A DNA stretch of 64,000 nucleotides from Schistosoma haematobium (taxonomy: Eukaryota; Platyhelminthes; Trematoda; Strigeidida; Schistosomatidae): contig NC_067197.1 of NCBI RefSeq assembly GCF_000699445.3, positions 25,279,809-25,343,808 of the forward strand. Reading direction: 5' to 3'. The position numbers were made by a program, and so were the translations under genes. The notes under the pieces are model-generated. The model was not told where the DNA came from and did not search any database. It was given only the letters and a program-made list of their open reading frames with translations. This document shows positions 35,730 through 46,429 of the stretch, piece by piece. The stretch's first letter is position 1, and each line of letters begins with the position of its first letter.

Positions 35730-36260
35730 TTCATATCGAGTTATACTATTGCTAATATGTAATTATTATCTCTTGAAAGTACGTGAGAACATATCACTGG
35801 CCACTAGGAAAACAATAATGGAATTAGCAAATCTGGTTAAATAAATTTTAGTTTCGTGTTCTTATACTTTTACATTTATTAAAATTAACTCTTAGGGGTT
35901 AAGATAAGTAAAGATTAAACCATAGTTACATGTGTTTACTCACGTTCTCAAAACGTTTCGTTAGTCAAAATTTATATGTTAGCAATATTTGCAGAAACAT
36001 TCGGTATTGCACGCAAGTATTTGTAGTTCATTCTTCTGTTTTATAGTCAGATTAAATTTCGTTCAAATGTAGTTAATTCCGTAAACAAAAAAGTACTTTA
36101 CAACAAAACGTTCGAGTAATATGTATTTAAGGTTGTAAAGTTAGATTTTCGAGGCTGATATGTTTTATTTGTATAAAAAATTCAAAGCAGACTGTAACCA
36201 CAAGACTTTTGAATTGAACCAACAAATAGCAAATTTGTCGTAATATTTTATATATTAAAA
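35730..36260. other. No gene or element recognised
   Basis: AT-rich spacer. Confidence 0.4.
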
Positions 36261-36266
36261 TATTAT

Positions 36267-36790
36267 GCCCTCAAATGCCCTGGTACGGCCGAGAGTGGGG
36301 AGATTCCGCTATCCCTCTCGAAATGCTCTCACATGGCCACGGGGACACAGCCACTGCCAGGGAAGTCCTACTCACTGCCTTCTCGTTGTAGGCTGTTGTT
36401 TGTGAAATTGAGAGGACGAAAAGCGAATGTCCGGCGCTTTAATCGGGTTGGTGGAAACGGAGGGTCCACCTAGGAGAGTTGGAAAATCCTGATTCCAAAG
36501 CAGTGGTGCACATGGGCTTCAGGATCCTGAATGAACAAATGGCATACGAACCTACTCTTGGTGACCAGCTACCATGAGACTACATTTTCTAAAGTTGCTA
36601 TACTGCCTTGCGGATTAAACCTTTAGGTTGAAAGCTCTGTGTGTGTCCTCCTAAGCAAATCACCTGTTTCGACTTGGGCGCCCGAGTAGTACCCCACTCC
36701 TCACACAAATCGAATGATTTATATAGCGCATATGTATTCGGTGCTCCTTCGTACCAATATTTATGCGTTCAAATAAAGAAATAAAATAAA
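36267..36790 (+). mobile_element. CR1-like non-LTR retrotransposon 3' end
   Basis: GC-richer block with 3' untranslated sequence (TCACCTGTTTCGACTTGGGC, CCCGAGTAGTACCCCACTCC, GGTGCTCCTTCGTACCAAT), ending in an AAATAAAG/AAATAAAA tail. The first 350 nt are the inverse of 24838-25195. The tail and sequence style match schistosome CR1-clade elements (SR/Perere type); the exact family is from memory and not certain. Confidence 0.7.
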
Positions 36791-37184
36791 AGTTAGGTAA
36801 TTATGATCCATTTTCAATCATTAAAATAAATTAATTATTTTCGTTGTTATCATAAGTAAATTCATCTATTGGATTTCTACACTTAATCAAATCAAACTAT
36901 GATGTCTGTTACCTTAAAGTGCATGTATGAACGTATCTTCATTTATCTATCTTAAGTTTACTAAAGCATTTTCAATGATTTTTCATAGGGTGAGCAACTT
37001 AAATTTATTAGTTAATGAAATATTAAGATTGTCATTGTGAAAGTTAGAACAACCAATATAAGCTAGCAATATTAAGTTAATTCGTCATCAGGCTTTACTC
37101 TAATATACATGAACATTGATATGAAAATATTAAACCATGTATGTTTGAGCAAAGCCTCATGACGATTTAAATAAAAACAATATT

Positions 37185-37625
37185 AAATTCACTTGGTATT
37201 GTTAATTTGAATCTTCTCATTGATATTTAGGACTGCAACTGATCAGTCTGTTATCGGCATATGTGCATACTATGCGTATTACCTCAATATAGCCCTTATT
37301 CACAAGTATTATATGCAAAGATGGACAGTGATTAGTAGTGGAATCCAGGATTCGTATTTCGTCCTATTCGCAGTCTTAAGCACCAATGGGAAGATTCAAA
37401 CAAACAATACAAAATGAATTCAAACTTCCCCCATTTCACGAGCTAATAATTGTCAGTACTCAGTAGCTAAGTGAATAATGCGATTTCGTTTGAAGCGAAT
37501 GGTTTTGAGTTTGAGACCCAGAGTGAACATCAACTCTAGGATACAGGTGCATCCAGCTGACGAGTCCCAAATAGGGCGAAACGTGCTTCCTGGATTTCAC
37601 TACTAGCCACTATCCACCGTACATG
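37185..37625. repeat. Sm-alpha-like composite inverted structure, 13-bp perfect TSD
   Basis: TAAAAACAATATT at 37172-37184 and 37626-37638. Order inside: inverted tail (AATTCACTTGGTATTG...GATCAGTC), inverted arm and partial inverted ribozyme (about 37320-37365), forward tail end (AGTCTTAAGCACCAATGGG to AATTC), forward tRNA-like head (box A TAGCTAAGTGA, box B GTTTGAGACCC), forward ribozyme and arm. So forward tail precedes forward head, a tandem junction, inside one insertion. Confidence 0.8.
37551..37595 (+). ncRNA. Hammerhead ribozyme (Sm-alpha type), near-intact
   Basis: Stem I AUCCAG/CUGGAU, core CUGACGA, stem II GUCC/GGGC (one G-U), GAAA, then a shortened stem III and cleavage triplet UUC in place of GUC. 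It is the best-preserved Sm-alpha-type ribozyme in the window. Family: the schistosome satellite hammerhead. Confidence 0.7.
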
Positions 37626-37639
37626 TAAAAACAATATTG

Positions 37640-38585
37640 TTTACCGACCTGTATTGTTCTAACTAATGAATAACGAAACGATGGAAAATACTTCTATTTT
37701 TATTTAGTCGAATGTCCTCTGAAATTGTCTTTCATGTGACCTCAAAATAATTGTTATAACTGAAGTTGTCACCAGACCGGAATCGTAGAGTCTTATTCAG
37801 TAATCAATATGAAAATTATTCAAAACCTTGTGATGACAAACACAATAGACATCTGATTAAGGAATCTGGTTGAATACCTTAAACAAACAAGAAAGTAAAC
37901 TTCATAATTTTATCAAAAATGTTAATTTTGATCATAAAAGCTGTTCACACTTTCTAATATAAATAATACATGGTTTTAATATAACGATCTATCTAACTTA
38001 AAACAATAATAATTTGAAGTCTTCATAAGTGATTGTCACAAAGTCCATCAAATAATAAACACCACATATTCAAGTGGAAATGATTCTTTGAAACGTTAGA
38101 CTAAATTACTACTATAATTTACTTATTACCAGAGAACAGAATTTGTTTTGCTACTAGTATACTATTTCTAAACATGGTTTCTTTTATTAATAGTCAATTG
38201 ATAGAGGTTAAAACAGTAATAAATGATACTAATTAACATTACATAAGATCTGATACCTTAAATATTTTTTTTTCTAAAATCTAGTCACCAATTCCCATTA
38301 ATTTGTAAAGCTTGAATAGGATTATTTTCCAAGTATATATCACATGAATTTATTTTTTAATTTCATTCTACCCCCCCCCATTTAACTTATGTTTGATATT
38401 TTTTACAAAGAAATAAAAACAAGAATTATGATTAGTTACCGCATTTCATTAACAAATACAAGTTTAGTATGTAAGTAACTTTAATATTCAAATTCTATAG
38501 TTTATTATAAATTATTTTACGTTTTACATGTTTGTTTTCTAAAGATTTACCATTCAAGGAATTACTAATAAAAGTAGTATTGTGG
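37640..38585. other. No gene; poly-C run
   Basis: AT-rich spacer with a C-run at about 38371-38380. Confidence 0.45.
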
Positions 38586-38589
38586 TGTT

Positions 38590-39165
38590 AGTTAATTATA
38601 TCCACAGGTACCAGTGGTGGTGATTAGATTCGGATAGTTGGCGTCGAGTGGAGTGCTCTGGCGGGGTGGCGTTTGTTGTAGCGGATGCTGTCGACAAAGG
38701 AGAGCAATGGGACGCAAGGATGCTGGGCGGACATCGGATGTAGATGGCTCAGCAGGCCGCTGGAGCGCAGGCGTTGAACATCCCAGGTGCCGGGAGGATG
38801 TCAGATTTTGATGCCCCGGCGGGTCGACGGAGCTATAGAGGTCGGCGCGCCAGAGACTTGACATTTTGACGGAAAGCGTGGCACAGACTTCAGAAAAAAT
38901 GAAAGTGGAACGGCGATTAGAACCACCGGTAGAACAAAAGCTTTAAAAGGGGGACGAGTGTGGTGTGGGTTACTTATATCCACATAAGTAGTATATAACA
39001 GTGGTCAGGCATAGAGTGTATTTCAGTAGAAGATCGATAATGAAAGAACGGAGACGGAGCGCAGTTGGTATGAAAATGCATAAACAATGAAATCTGAGAC
39101 AATGGACTGATATTTGCAAAAAGAACAGTGAAGTTTGAGATGATGGATTGATATTTTGCAAATTA
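38590..39165 (-). repeat. GC-rich block with flanking direct repeat, unclassified
   Basis: 38620-38945 is clearly GC-richer than anything around it. On the minus strand the block starts GTGGATATAAGTAACCCACA (about 38985) and ends GTGGATATAATTAAC (about 38605), a near-direct repeat. The 90-codon frame 38864-38592 (MSSLWRADLYSS, Pro/Ser/Arg-rich) shows no known motif. 38945-39165 is the repeat shared with 17325-17460, and within it a 40-nt segment (TGAGACAATGGACTGATATTTGC) is tandemly duplicated. It could be an LTR end or an untranslated element. Confidence 0.45.
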
Positions 39166-39169
39166 ACTA

Positions 39170-39835
39170 TTTACTATATGGTTACCAGATTTTAGTGAGA
39201 TGCTCTGTAATTTCGTATCGCATACATTCGATTGTTCCCACTAGTGTTCTGTTCACTACAGTACAATAAGGAGCAATTAATGAAGTAGGCTTAAAAATAA
39301 TATGAGTAAACAATAGGTTTGTGATCTTTTTTAATCATAGTGGATAATTATATAATGTGCTTTATTCAAAAAACAAATTGTTATGTCATAACGTATATCA
39401 CATGCATGACAACGTGAGAACCTTCCATAGTTTTTATCAAAATTGACTTTTTCACCATCAGATATATTTTTAATTAATGTTAAGTGAAGTAATCGAAAGT
39501 ATAAAATTAATTAAATAGATGAATATATTAAGAGAAATTCTTGAAATGTCATTGACCTACTTATTTATTATTATGAATATAAGATTAACTCATAGAATTA
39601 TTTACCTGGAAGTGAAACGTTCCATAGCTTATCATTAAATTTAAGCGATCTGAAGTTTATACAATAATAATTAATTGTGTTATAAGTTAAGATCATTACT
39701 AGTATCTGAGTTGGAATAAATTCATTAATGACAATACAATGATAGGGATTTGTTTTATTTTACCTGAAAATTAACTTGGCAATGATCGAACTCATTCATT
39801 TTAGTTCTAATGACACAATAGTTTATTAGTTGTCG
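39170..39835. other. No gene or element recognised
   Basis: AT-rich spacer. Confidence 0.4.
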
Positions 39836-39837
39836 AA

Positions 39838-40125
39838 ATAGGGTTTTGTGGAGATTTTAGTAATGTTATAGTTAAATGCATGAGTCAATTGAAGCTAGAT
39901 CACCATGGGAAAACTGGAAGTACTGGATGGCCTTTTCGTCCTACTAGGGGACTCTTCAGCAGTGTGCACTCGAGAGACAGTTTAGTCCTGGGTTTGAGTC
40001 ACACGGGGTGGGATCGTGGATGCGCCTTGCTGAGGAGTCCCATACTATGACGAAATGGCCGTCCAGTTCTTCTAGGTTTCCCATTGTGGTCTAGCTTTAA
40101 TTAACTCATGTATTCAACTATTAAA
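39838..40125. repeat. F2 inverted pair with both ribozymes
   Basis: Left: inverted complete tail (GGGTTTTGTGGAGATTTTAG), ribozyme on minus 39920-39965 (CUGAAGA core and GAAA kept, triplet AUC). Then a forward half head (box B-like CCTGGGTTTGAGTC) and forward ribozyme 40024-40069 (core CUGAGGA; stems I and II weak), then forward tail to TTCAACTATT. Two hammerheads face each other about 60 nt apart. Confidence 0.75.
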
Positions 40126-40149
40126 AAGAAATTTGTTTGGTACGAATGC

Positions 40150-40285
40150 TTTAACTCCGCCTGTCGTGGAGTTCTATACTGGGACAAAACGTATTTCCAG
40201 TACTTCCGGATTTTCAATGGTCGTCTGAGTATGATTAGTTTGTTATTTCAATGAAATTCAACAATCTCCATAATCTAATATTGGC
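40150..40285 (+). repeat. Old F2 fragment, forward
   Basis: GGAGTTCTATACTGGGACAAAACG corresponds to a decayed ribozyme, followed by CCAGTACTTCCGGATTTTC and the tail down to CAACAATCTCC. Core lost. Confidence 0.5.
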
Positions 40286-40289
40286 AAAT

Positions 40290-41530
40290 ACTTGGTTTTT
40301 AAAAAGTCACGATATATTTTAATGTTGAATACGTAATGATCAACCAAGATGTATTAGCATAGCTTAGTTTTGCTTCATGTTTTGAAAAATTGACTTCGAT
40401 GACTCGACATGTTCTACTAATGTTGTCCCAGAGAATTCCACGCCGTGCATTATTCATCGACACTGGGACTGGTTGAAAAAGCGGAGAGGTAATCAGTGTA
40501 TGACATGGTCAAAGCCAGCGGTGATCCTACTGTAACTTCCCTTTACTTTCTTGATAAAAAATGGACGTAGCTTCTTTAACTGGAGGAATTCTTTCTGTCT
40601 GTACTTTCGCTAACTGAACTACACCTCCCATTATTATTTCACTCTCATACACTAATTTCCGCTCGTTATTATTCTCCACTTTCCTATACGCACTTTACAT
40701 TCAATATCTCATCAAATTCTCATTGTTATTGTGTGATGCATGTGCTTCAAAATATATTTCTAGTTTTCAATAGGGAGAATTTGTGGGAATAAAACTTGTC
40801 AGTCAAACTCACAACAATGAAGAATCACATTCGGTTTAGTGACAAGGGTGTTTCGCTACAACAGCAACTTTATTTTAGGAAACACTAAAAGTATAATATT
40901 TATCAAACGAAATATGTCTAGATGCAGATAAATTAAAAATTCACATGTTTCTAGCTATGGTGTATAACTAAGAAAATAATATTCAGATCGTCTGGTTTAC
41001 TCTTATAACAGGATAGTAACATTTAAATTTACCCTGACGATCCAAGTATTTTATGATAATCTGAAAGTTTCTACATATTCATACGGTTGTGTATCATTAT
41101 ATGTAAATTGATTTAAGTCTATTAACATTCCAAAAGGACTGAATAATTGGCAAAATTGTTTTTTCTACAACTGTACTGGATTTACTGTAGGTGTTATATG
41201 TGAAAATTGTAATGAACATTGAATTTGGCTTTTCATTGATCTAATTCAGTCTAAACAAGGAAACAACTGTCAGAAGTAAATAAAATATTTGACAACAGAA
41301 AATAACATCACTTTAGGAAATATATAGTTGTAAACTAATACATTATAGGCCTTTTACGATTATTCCTATTACATCACATGTTCAGAAGTGTAATTTATGA
41401 CATTAAGAATTTTATCATGTGAGACTATATTGATATTTTTTTAACTAGTCTAAACATTACAAACTTATCTGCCTGGTATCAACAGTAGATTACATCATGA
41501 TAGAAAACAACTATATGTGTCGAGTAATTA
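40290..41530. other. Mostly featureless; one GC-richer patch
   Basis: 40400-40520 is less AT-rich (CCACGCCGTGCATTATTC, ACTGGGACTGGTTG) and may be a decayed repeat, but I find no partner in the window and no long frame. Confidence 0.4.
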
Positions 41531-41541
41531 CAGATGAATAT

Positions 41542-42011
41542 TATAAGGTGTTTTGTGGAAATTATAGTAATTTTAATAGTTGAGATCATGAATCAGTTGA
41601 AGCTAGACCGCCATGGAGAACTTGGAAGCACTGGACGGCCTTTTCGTCCTAGTATGGGACTTCTCAGTAGTGCGCATCCAAGATGCCGCGTGAGGAACTC
41701 GAACCGAATACCTTAGATATTGCGTGCGGATGCTTAACATCTAAACCACTGAACCGGCAACCAACGATGTTAATGTCTAACTTCGAACAATCCATGAAAT
41801 TGAGCCATCGTTCACCATTGTCTTCAGTGAGTTACTATCTCATAACAGACCCGGTTGAACTCCATTGGTCATTGATTCTCACTGGAACTCTAGGAAATAC
41901 CTCTTGAAGCCAATCCCGCAATAGGACGAAACGGTCGTCCAGTGCTTCCGGATTCTTCATGGTAGTCTAGCTTCAATTGACTCATGATCTCAACTATTAA
42001 AATTACTATAA
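41542..42011. repeat. F2 long inverted unit plus forward end
   Basis: An 8-bp ATGAATAT flank repeats at 41534-41541 and 42012-42019. The left 360 bp is a full inverted unit with long leader; its ribozyme 41628-41673 has CUGAGAA (G8 to A). At about 41906 it switches to forward orientation inside stem II (GCAATAGGACGAAACGGTC) and runs through the forward tail to ATTACTATAA. Confidence 0.75.
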
Positions 42012-42189
42012 ATGAATATGTTTATAACAGCTATTTTTCTCAGTTCTCTCTTTTATTCCATTCAACTGCAAAGGAAAAAATAACTATTGAATGTTTCATG
42101 TATATTTCAAATATAATAACGAAACTATTTAACATAAATATTAGAAATTCACTTACAAGTAATTATGTTACTTCATTCATGAAATAATA

Positions 42190-42845
42190 ATACAACTAAG
42201 AATTTTTAAAATGTCTACTATTATTCAGTAATTCAAATCACATTAACCATTAGTGTATTATTTCTGTTCAATCATATAATCCACCGTTTAATAATACATA
42301 TTTGTAAAATTATTAGTAATAATATTGATATTAATGAAATTTTTATGTCACAAATGAATCAACCGAAGATTATATTAGTATAATCATTGTTTTAACCAGT
42401 TAGTTAGTTCAGATATTTTGATTGGTTTATTGAATACTTTACATCTGATTGGTTATAGTTCCATAACAAATCGGTCCATTACATATATATTACTGATTAA
42501 TCGAAATACCTTAGATTAACTAATTGACTAAAAATTATTAATACAAATTAGTTTCCATGATTGTTTTTTTTAATCATTAAAATGAAATGAAATATTATTT
42601 CAAACAGATGTGGTATAAGTTCACTTGTTATTCATTCAATTAGGTATGTTAAAACAATAATGTATACATTTCAAAGTATGTTCCCTAGTAAACTTACTCA
42701 ATATACTCACTGTTCGTTGAAGTGTATTGTACTGTCGTTACACTTTTTTTTCAGGCTAAACAATAATTTATTCAACTATACATAATGCAACTACATTTCA
42801 ATTTAGCCACACAAAAAACAGACGATATTTTAAATTATTGCGAGA
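42190..42845. other. No gene or element recognised
   Basis: AT-rich spacer. Confidence 0.4.
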
Positions 42846-42847
42846 AC

Positions 42848-43382
42848 TATGAATTTTTAATAGTTGAATTCATGAGTTGATCAATCTAGACCACCATTGA
42901 GAATCTGGAAGCACTGGACGACCGTTTCATCCTAGTATGGAACTTCTCAGCAGTGCGCATCCATGATCCCGGGTGCGAAGCTCGAAACTAGGACATTCGG
43001 TCTAATGTGTGAACGCTTAACCTCTAAACCACTGAACTGGCATCCAACGGTGTTGATGTCTAATTTCAATTGATCAGTGATTTTGCGCAACCATACATCC
43101 ATTGTCTAAGATAGATACCTTTCTTTAACCGACAGTGATTGTAGTCCAATGGTCACCGGTGAGCACATGATGATTATTATCAGAAATTGGATCCGGCTTC
43201 AAGATGTATTTCCTAGAGTTCTAGTGGAAAGCCATGACCAGCGGAGTTCATTCAGTGTCGTTTATAGACTGGTATCTACCATCTAGTACTTCCAGATTCT
43301 CAATGCTCGTCTGAATTGATGGACTCATGAATTCAATTATTAAAATTGCTACAATCTCCACAAACCCTATTCTGATAACTAG
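42848..43382. repeat. F2 inverted pair, two long arms
   Basis: Inverted unit (ribozyme 42911-42956, core CUGAGAA, stem II GUUC/GGAU) with head and leader down to about 43190. Then a forward leader (GGCTTCAAGATGTATTTCC, GACCAGCGGAGTTC) that skips head and ribozyme core and goes on to the forward tail (CTAGTACTTCCAGATTCTC) and the 3' end AATCTCCACAAACCC. Long-armed, 535 bp. Confidence 0.7.
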
Positions 43383-43389
43383 ATTTCAC

Positions 43390-43870
43390 ATTTATTTCAT
43401 TGAACATACTGCTCTATTCACTTTTGCATTGGTCAGTAAATTTAACATGAATACTTTGAAACGATCATTTTATTCCATAATTTTAACTACCAATATGACA
43501 ATCACTAGAAATACTGTATACAAAACCGATTTTTAGATGTTAATACTAATTAAGTATAAAAGTGTAAAATAACTTTGATTAAAGCATTATATCTGAAATA
43601 CATTTATAACCATAAATTTTATGTAATGGTTCTTAAGTTCCCCAATGTGAAACTTTTTCATCCCATTTTTTAAAACAAACAAATTATCAAATTAAACTAC
43701 AGAATATCATTTTCAACTTTTAATGAACAATTTTATTGATTTTGCTATAGATACACTAAACTAAAACCATTATATGTACAGTCTCCATAAAGTTTTGATT
43801 CCAATGGGTTGAAGTTTGATTAAGTTTTGTAATAACCCTTATGTTTATCACTAAGATTCTACATCCACGA
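43390..43870. other. No gene or element recognised
   Basis: AT-rich spacer; the 69-codon frame 43327-43536 starts inside the F2 tail and is not a gene. Confidence 0.45.
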
Positions 43871-43874
43871 CTAA

Positions 43875-44000
43875 TACATGTATTTGAGATCTTGTGTTGT
43901 TAAGCAACAATACTTACCTCAGCACGTGGTTGAGGCTCCATCTGTCGACTTTTTCAAAAGAAAGTTGGATCAACTGAGAGACCATCAGTGCCAGGACTAA
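43875..44000 (+). pseudogene. CR1-type reverse transcriptase extreme C terminus
   Basis: The open frame reads RSCVVKQQYLPQHVVEA, then PSVDFFKRKLDQLRD, ending HQCQD and TAA at 43998-44000. The pattern LPxxVVxAxSxxxFKxxLD is the conserved end of CR1-clade reverse transcriptases. No palm motifs lie upstream, since the frame is closed at 43872. About 90 nt of more GC-rich 3' sequence follows (GGCCATCAAGTCTCCTGTCC). A 5'-truncated copy. Confidence 0.6.
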
Positions 44001-44099
44001 CACAGGCCATCAAGTCTCCTGTCCTTTCCAAACTGAAACAGAATCTTCTTCACTCAAATTACAAGTATAATAAACATCGACTAATTCCAAGTTATGATG

Positions 44100-45165
44100 T
44101 TCAAGTAGGTTAAAAAACATTTTCATTAGAAGAAAATATAACCATCTGTTAACTTAAGAATGAACCTAATAAATAATTTGGTTTGCAAGTTTACTATCAC
44201 TGTAATAAAATAATTAATACATTTAAACAAGGAGACATACTTATAAAAGTAACAAAATTGAAACATCGTAATTCAGTGTTCTGTTTTTTTTGTGGTTATC
44301 GTGTAAAATGGTTGGTAAAAGTAACTATTGGATATATTTACTATTAATTTATTGCTTATTCTGGCTACTATGATGTAAACAAAAAAAGAGAGATAAAATG
44401 CAGAACACACTAATTGTAGCAGAGTATCAATGTTGTTATACTTTATTAGTTTAATTGGAGACAACATAGATTTTATTGTATATTTAATCTCTAACTTTAT
44501 ATCACACTGTAAATGTATTTTATCATAATAATTCTAGGAAATTTATTATTATTTATACTAAAACATGGAATTTTACATACTACTGATTTATACTACTATT
44601 GAGGACAACAAGCACTTCAAAGAATATAAACTGGGAATTTGTCTAGTGTAATCAGTTACTTCCACAAGAACTATCTCAAATATCTTGTTACTAAAACATA
44701 ATCTTGAATAAAATCTGTTAATAAGAATTTCGTGAATTGATTCATTAAACTAATTGAAAAAACGACCACTCAAATGGGTTCTACAATCAACTTTAATTAT
44801 TTTTGTCCTGACAAGTCTTTAATGGAAGAAATGATGCATTATGACATTCCAATCGGTGAAAAAATACACAAGCAATCCATTTTGTAATAGTAATTAGTAC
44901 ACAATGGATAAGCTTGTTCATGAAGAGATTCATTTCCCAGTTGACACAGTTTAATAAATTTAAAACAGAACACTGATTATCGTCTTCGTTGGAATAATTA
45001 TAATATCAATAGTCAGAATATGATTTATCCTTTGCTGATAAGAGGTGTCAAATAAGGTAATGGACAGACCTATAAAATACTGAGGACAGATATAAGAAAC
45101 AACAACAATATGAGACCTGGACAGCAACTGTTTGGTGAAAGAACTTGTAAATACACATATATTCA
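44100..45165. other. No gene or element recognised
   Basis: AT-rich spacer; minus-strand frames of 64 and 68 codons (44467-44273, 45166-44960) have no supporting features. Confidence 0.4.
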
Positions 45166-45171
45166 CTGTGT

Positions 45172-45465
45172 ATATTTTAAACCGGGTCAGTTGTGAGATA
45201 GTAACTCACTAAAGACAATGGTGGATGTGTTGCTCAATTTTGTTGATTAGTTGGAGCTAAACATTAACACCGTTGGATACCAGCTCAGTGGTAGACTGTT
45301 TAAACGCCCGCACACGAGACTGATAGGTCCTGAGACCGAATCTCGCTAGGCAGGGTCGTGGATGCGCACTGCTGAGGAGTCCCACAATAGGACGAAACGG
45401 ACGTCCAGTGCTTCCAGATTTTCTATGGTCGTCTACCTTCAATTAACTCGTGATCTCAACTACTG
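45172..45465 (+). repeat. F2 retroposon, forward unit
   Basis: Partial leader (GGGTCAGTTGTGAGATAGTA, ACAATGGTGGATGTG), head (box A AGCTCAGTGGTAG; box B changed to GAGACCGAATCTC), intact ribozyme and tail (GATCTCAACTACTGAAAT). No inverted end. Confidence 0.75.
45366..45411 (+). ncRNA. Hammerhead ribozyme (F2 type), core intact
   Basis: Stem I GCACUG/CAGUGC perfect, CUGAGGA, stem II GUCC/GGAC with CACAAUA loop, GAAA. Stem III is ACGG/ACGU, leaving three pairs at most and an open end. Cleavage after GUC at 45405. Confidence 0.8.
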
Positions 45466-45469
45466 AAAT

Positions 45470-46220
45470 ATTTCTCAAAGTGTTAGCATATTATTGTTCT
45501 TTTGTATATTTTTAATTATAGACTAATTTTCCGTTTCCTTAATTAATGTTACTTTGTTTATAAGTACTAAAATTACGATTATTTGCCTATAAAAATGTCA
45601 CTTGGCTGTGTATTGAAATCACTCTGTTTATGTATCCAAATAACTGATGCATTTTGTAGACGATCTTCAAATGGCAAAATTAATGTGCTCAACATGAGAT
45701 CAGGATCATTTTACATTGATTCTGTCATAGATGGAGAATTTAAGATAATTGAGCATAAAGGTTATTTTCTTAATAATTTCATTTGCTGTAGCTTTACAAT
45801 CGTATTCGCGATGAATTAACAAATGTAAAGAAAGGATTATGTAATAAATGGTTCCGGAATCTCTACTAACAGAATGGAAGTTAAAAACATTAATAAGACA
45901 GAAGCATAAGTATGAAACATAATTGCCTATTTGAAAAAAAACTAAGGAAGTTAAAGAATAAATATAAAAGGTGGCTGCGATAATAGAAAAGAACACAATT
46001 GAAATTCAAAACTTAAGGAGAAAGCATTAACATCTACTTTATTGAGTATAAAAGTCATATGTTAGAGTAATGGTAGAATGATAGCTTGAACGTGTGACCT
46101 TTGCAACCAGAGTTCTCGTTTAAAATATCAATTTACAATTGCCTCTACAATCTATAAGTTATTGATTTTTATTCCCTTTGTAACATAACTGTTTGATTTA
46201 TGTAGTTGATTTTTGAAGGA
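45470..46220. other. No gene recognised
   Basis: Short frames (45583-45819 plus, 45996-45706 minus) overlap each other on opposite strands without splice or motif support. Confidence 0.4.
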
Positions 46221-46222
46221 GT

Positions 46223-46411
46223 TTATGATGAAGCATGGTGACCAGAATTGACTAGATGTTCTAAAGCTGAACTATCTATTGCTTTATATTCTAATTTTAA
46301 AAAGTCATTAAGAGTGATGTTGACAGATGTATTTAAATGATGCGCTCGATTTGTGTAATCAATGTAACTTACTTTATGAGAGCAAGTAGATTTATAGATG
46401 CCCATCAGCAC
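46223..46411 (-). pseudogene. Possible Penelope-like element GIY-YIG endonuclease remnant
   Basis: A 62-codon frame reads MGIYKSTCSHKVSYIDYTNR, then 20 or so residues without motif, then KAIDSSALEHLVNSGHHA and a stop. The spacing of a Cys, a YI[GD]xTxR block and a downstream SSxLEHLxxSGH block matches the C-terminal endonuclease of Penelope-like elements. The second motif is YID rather than YIG, and no reverse transcriptase is readable to the right. If correct, it documents the retroelement class known to carry small hammerheads in its terminal repeats. Confidence 0.5.
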
Positions 46412-46429
46412 TGCTCAAAGTATAAGTTT

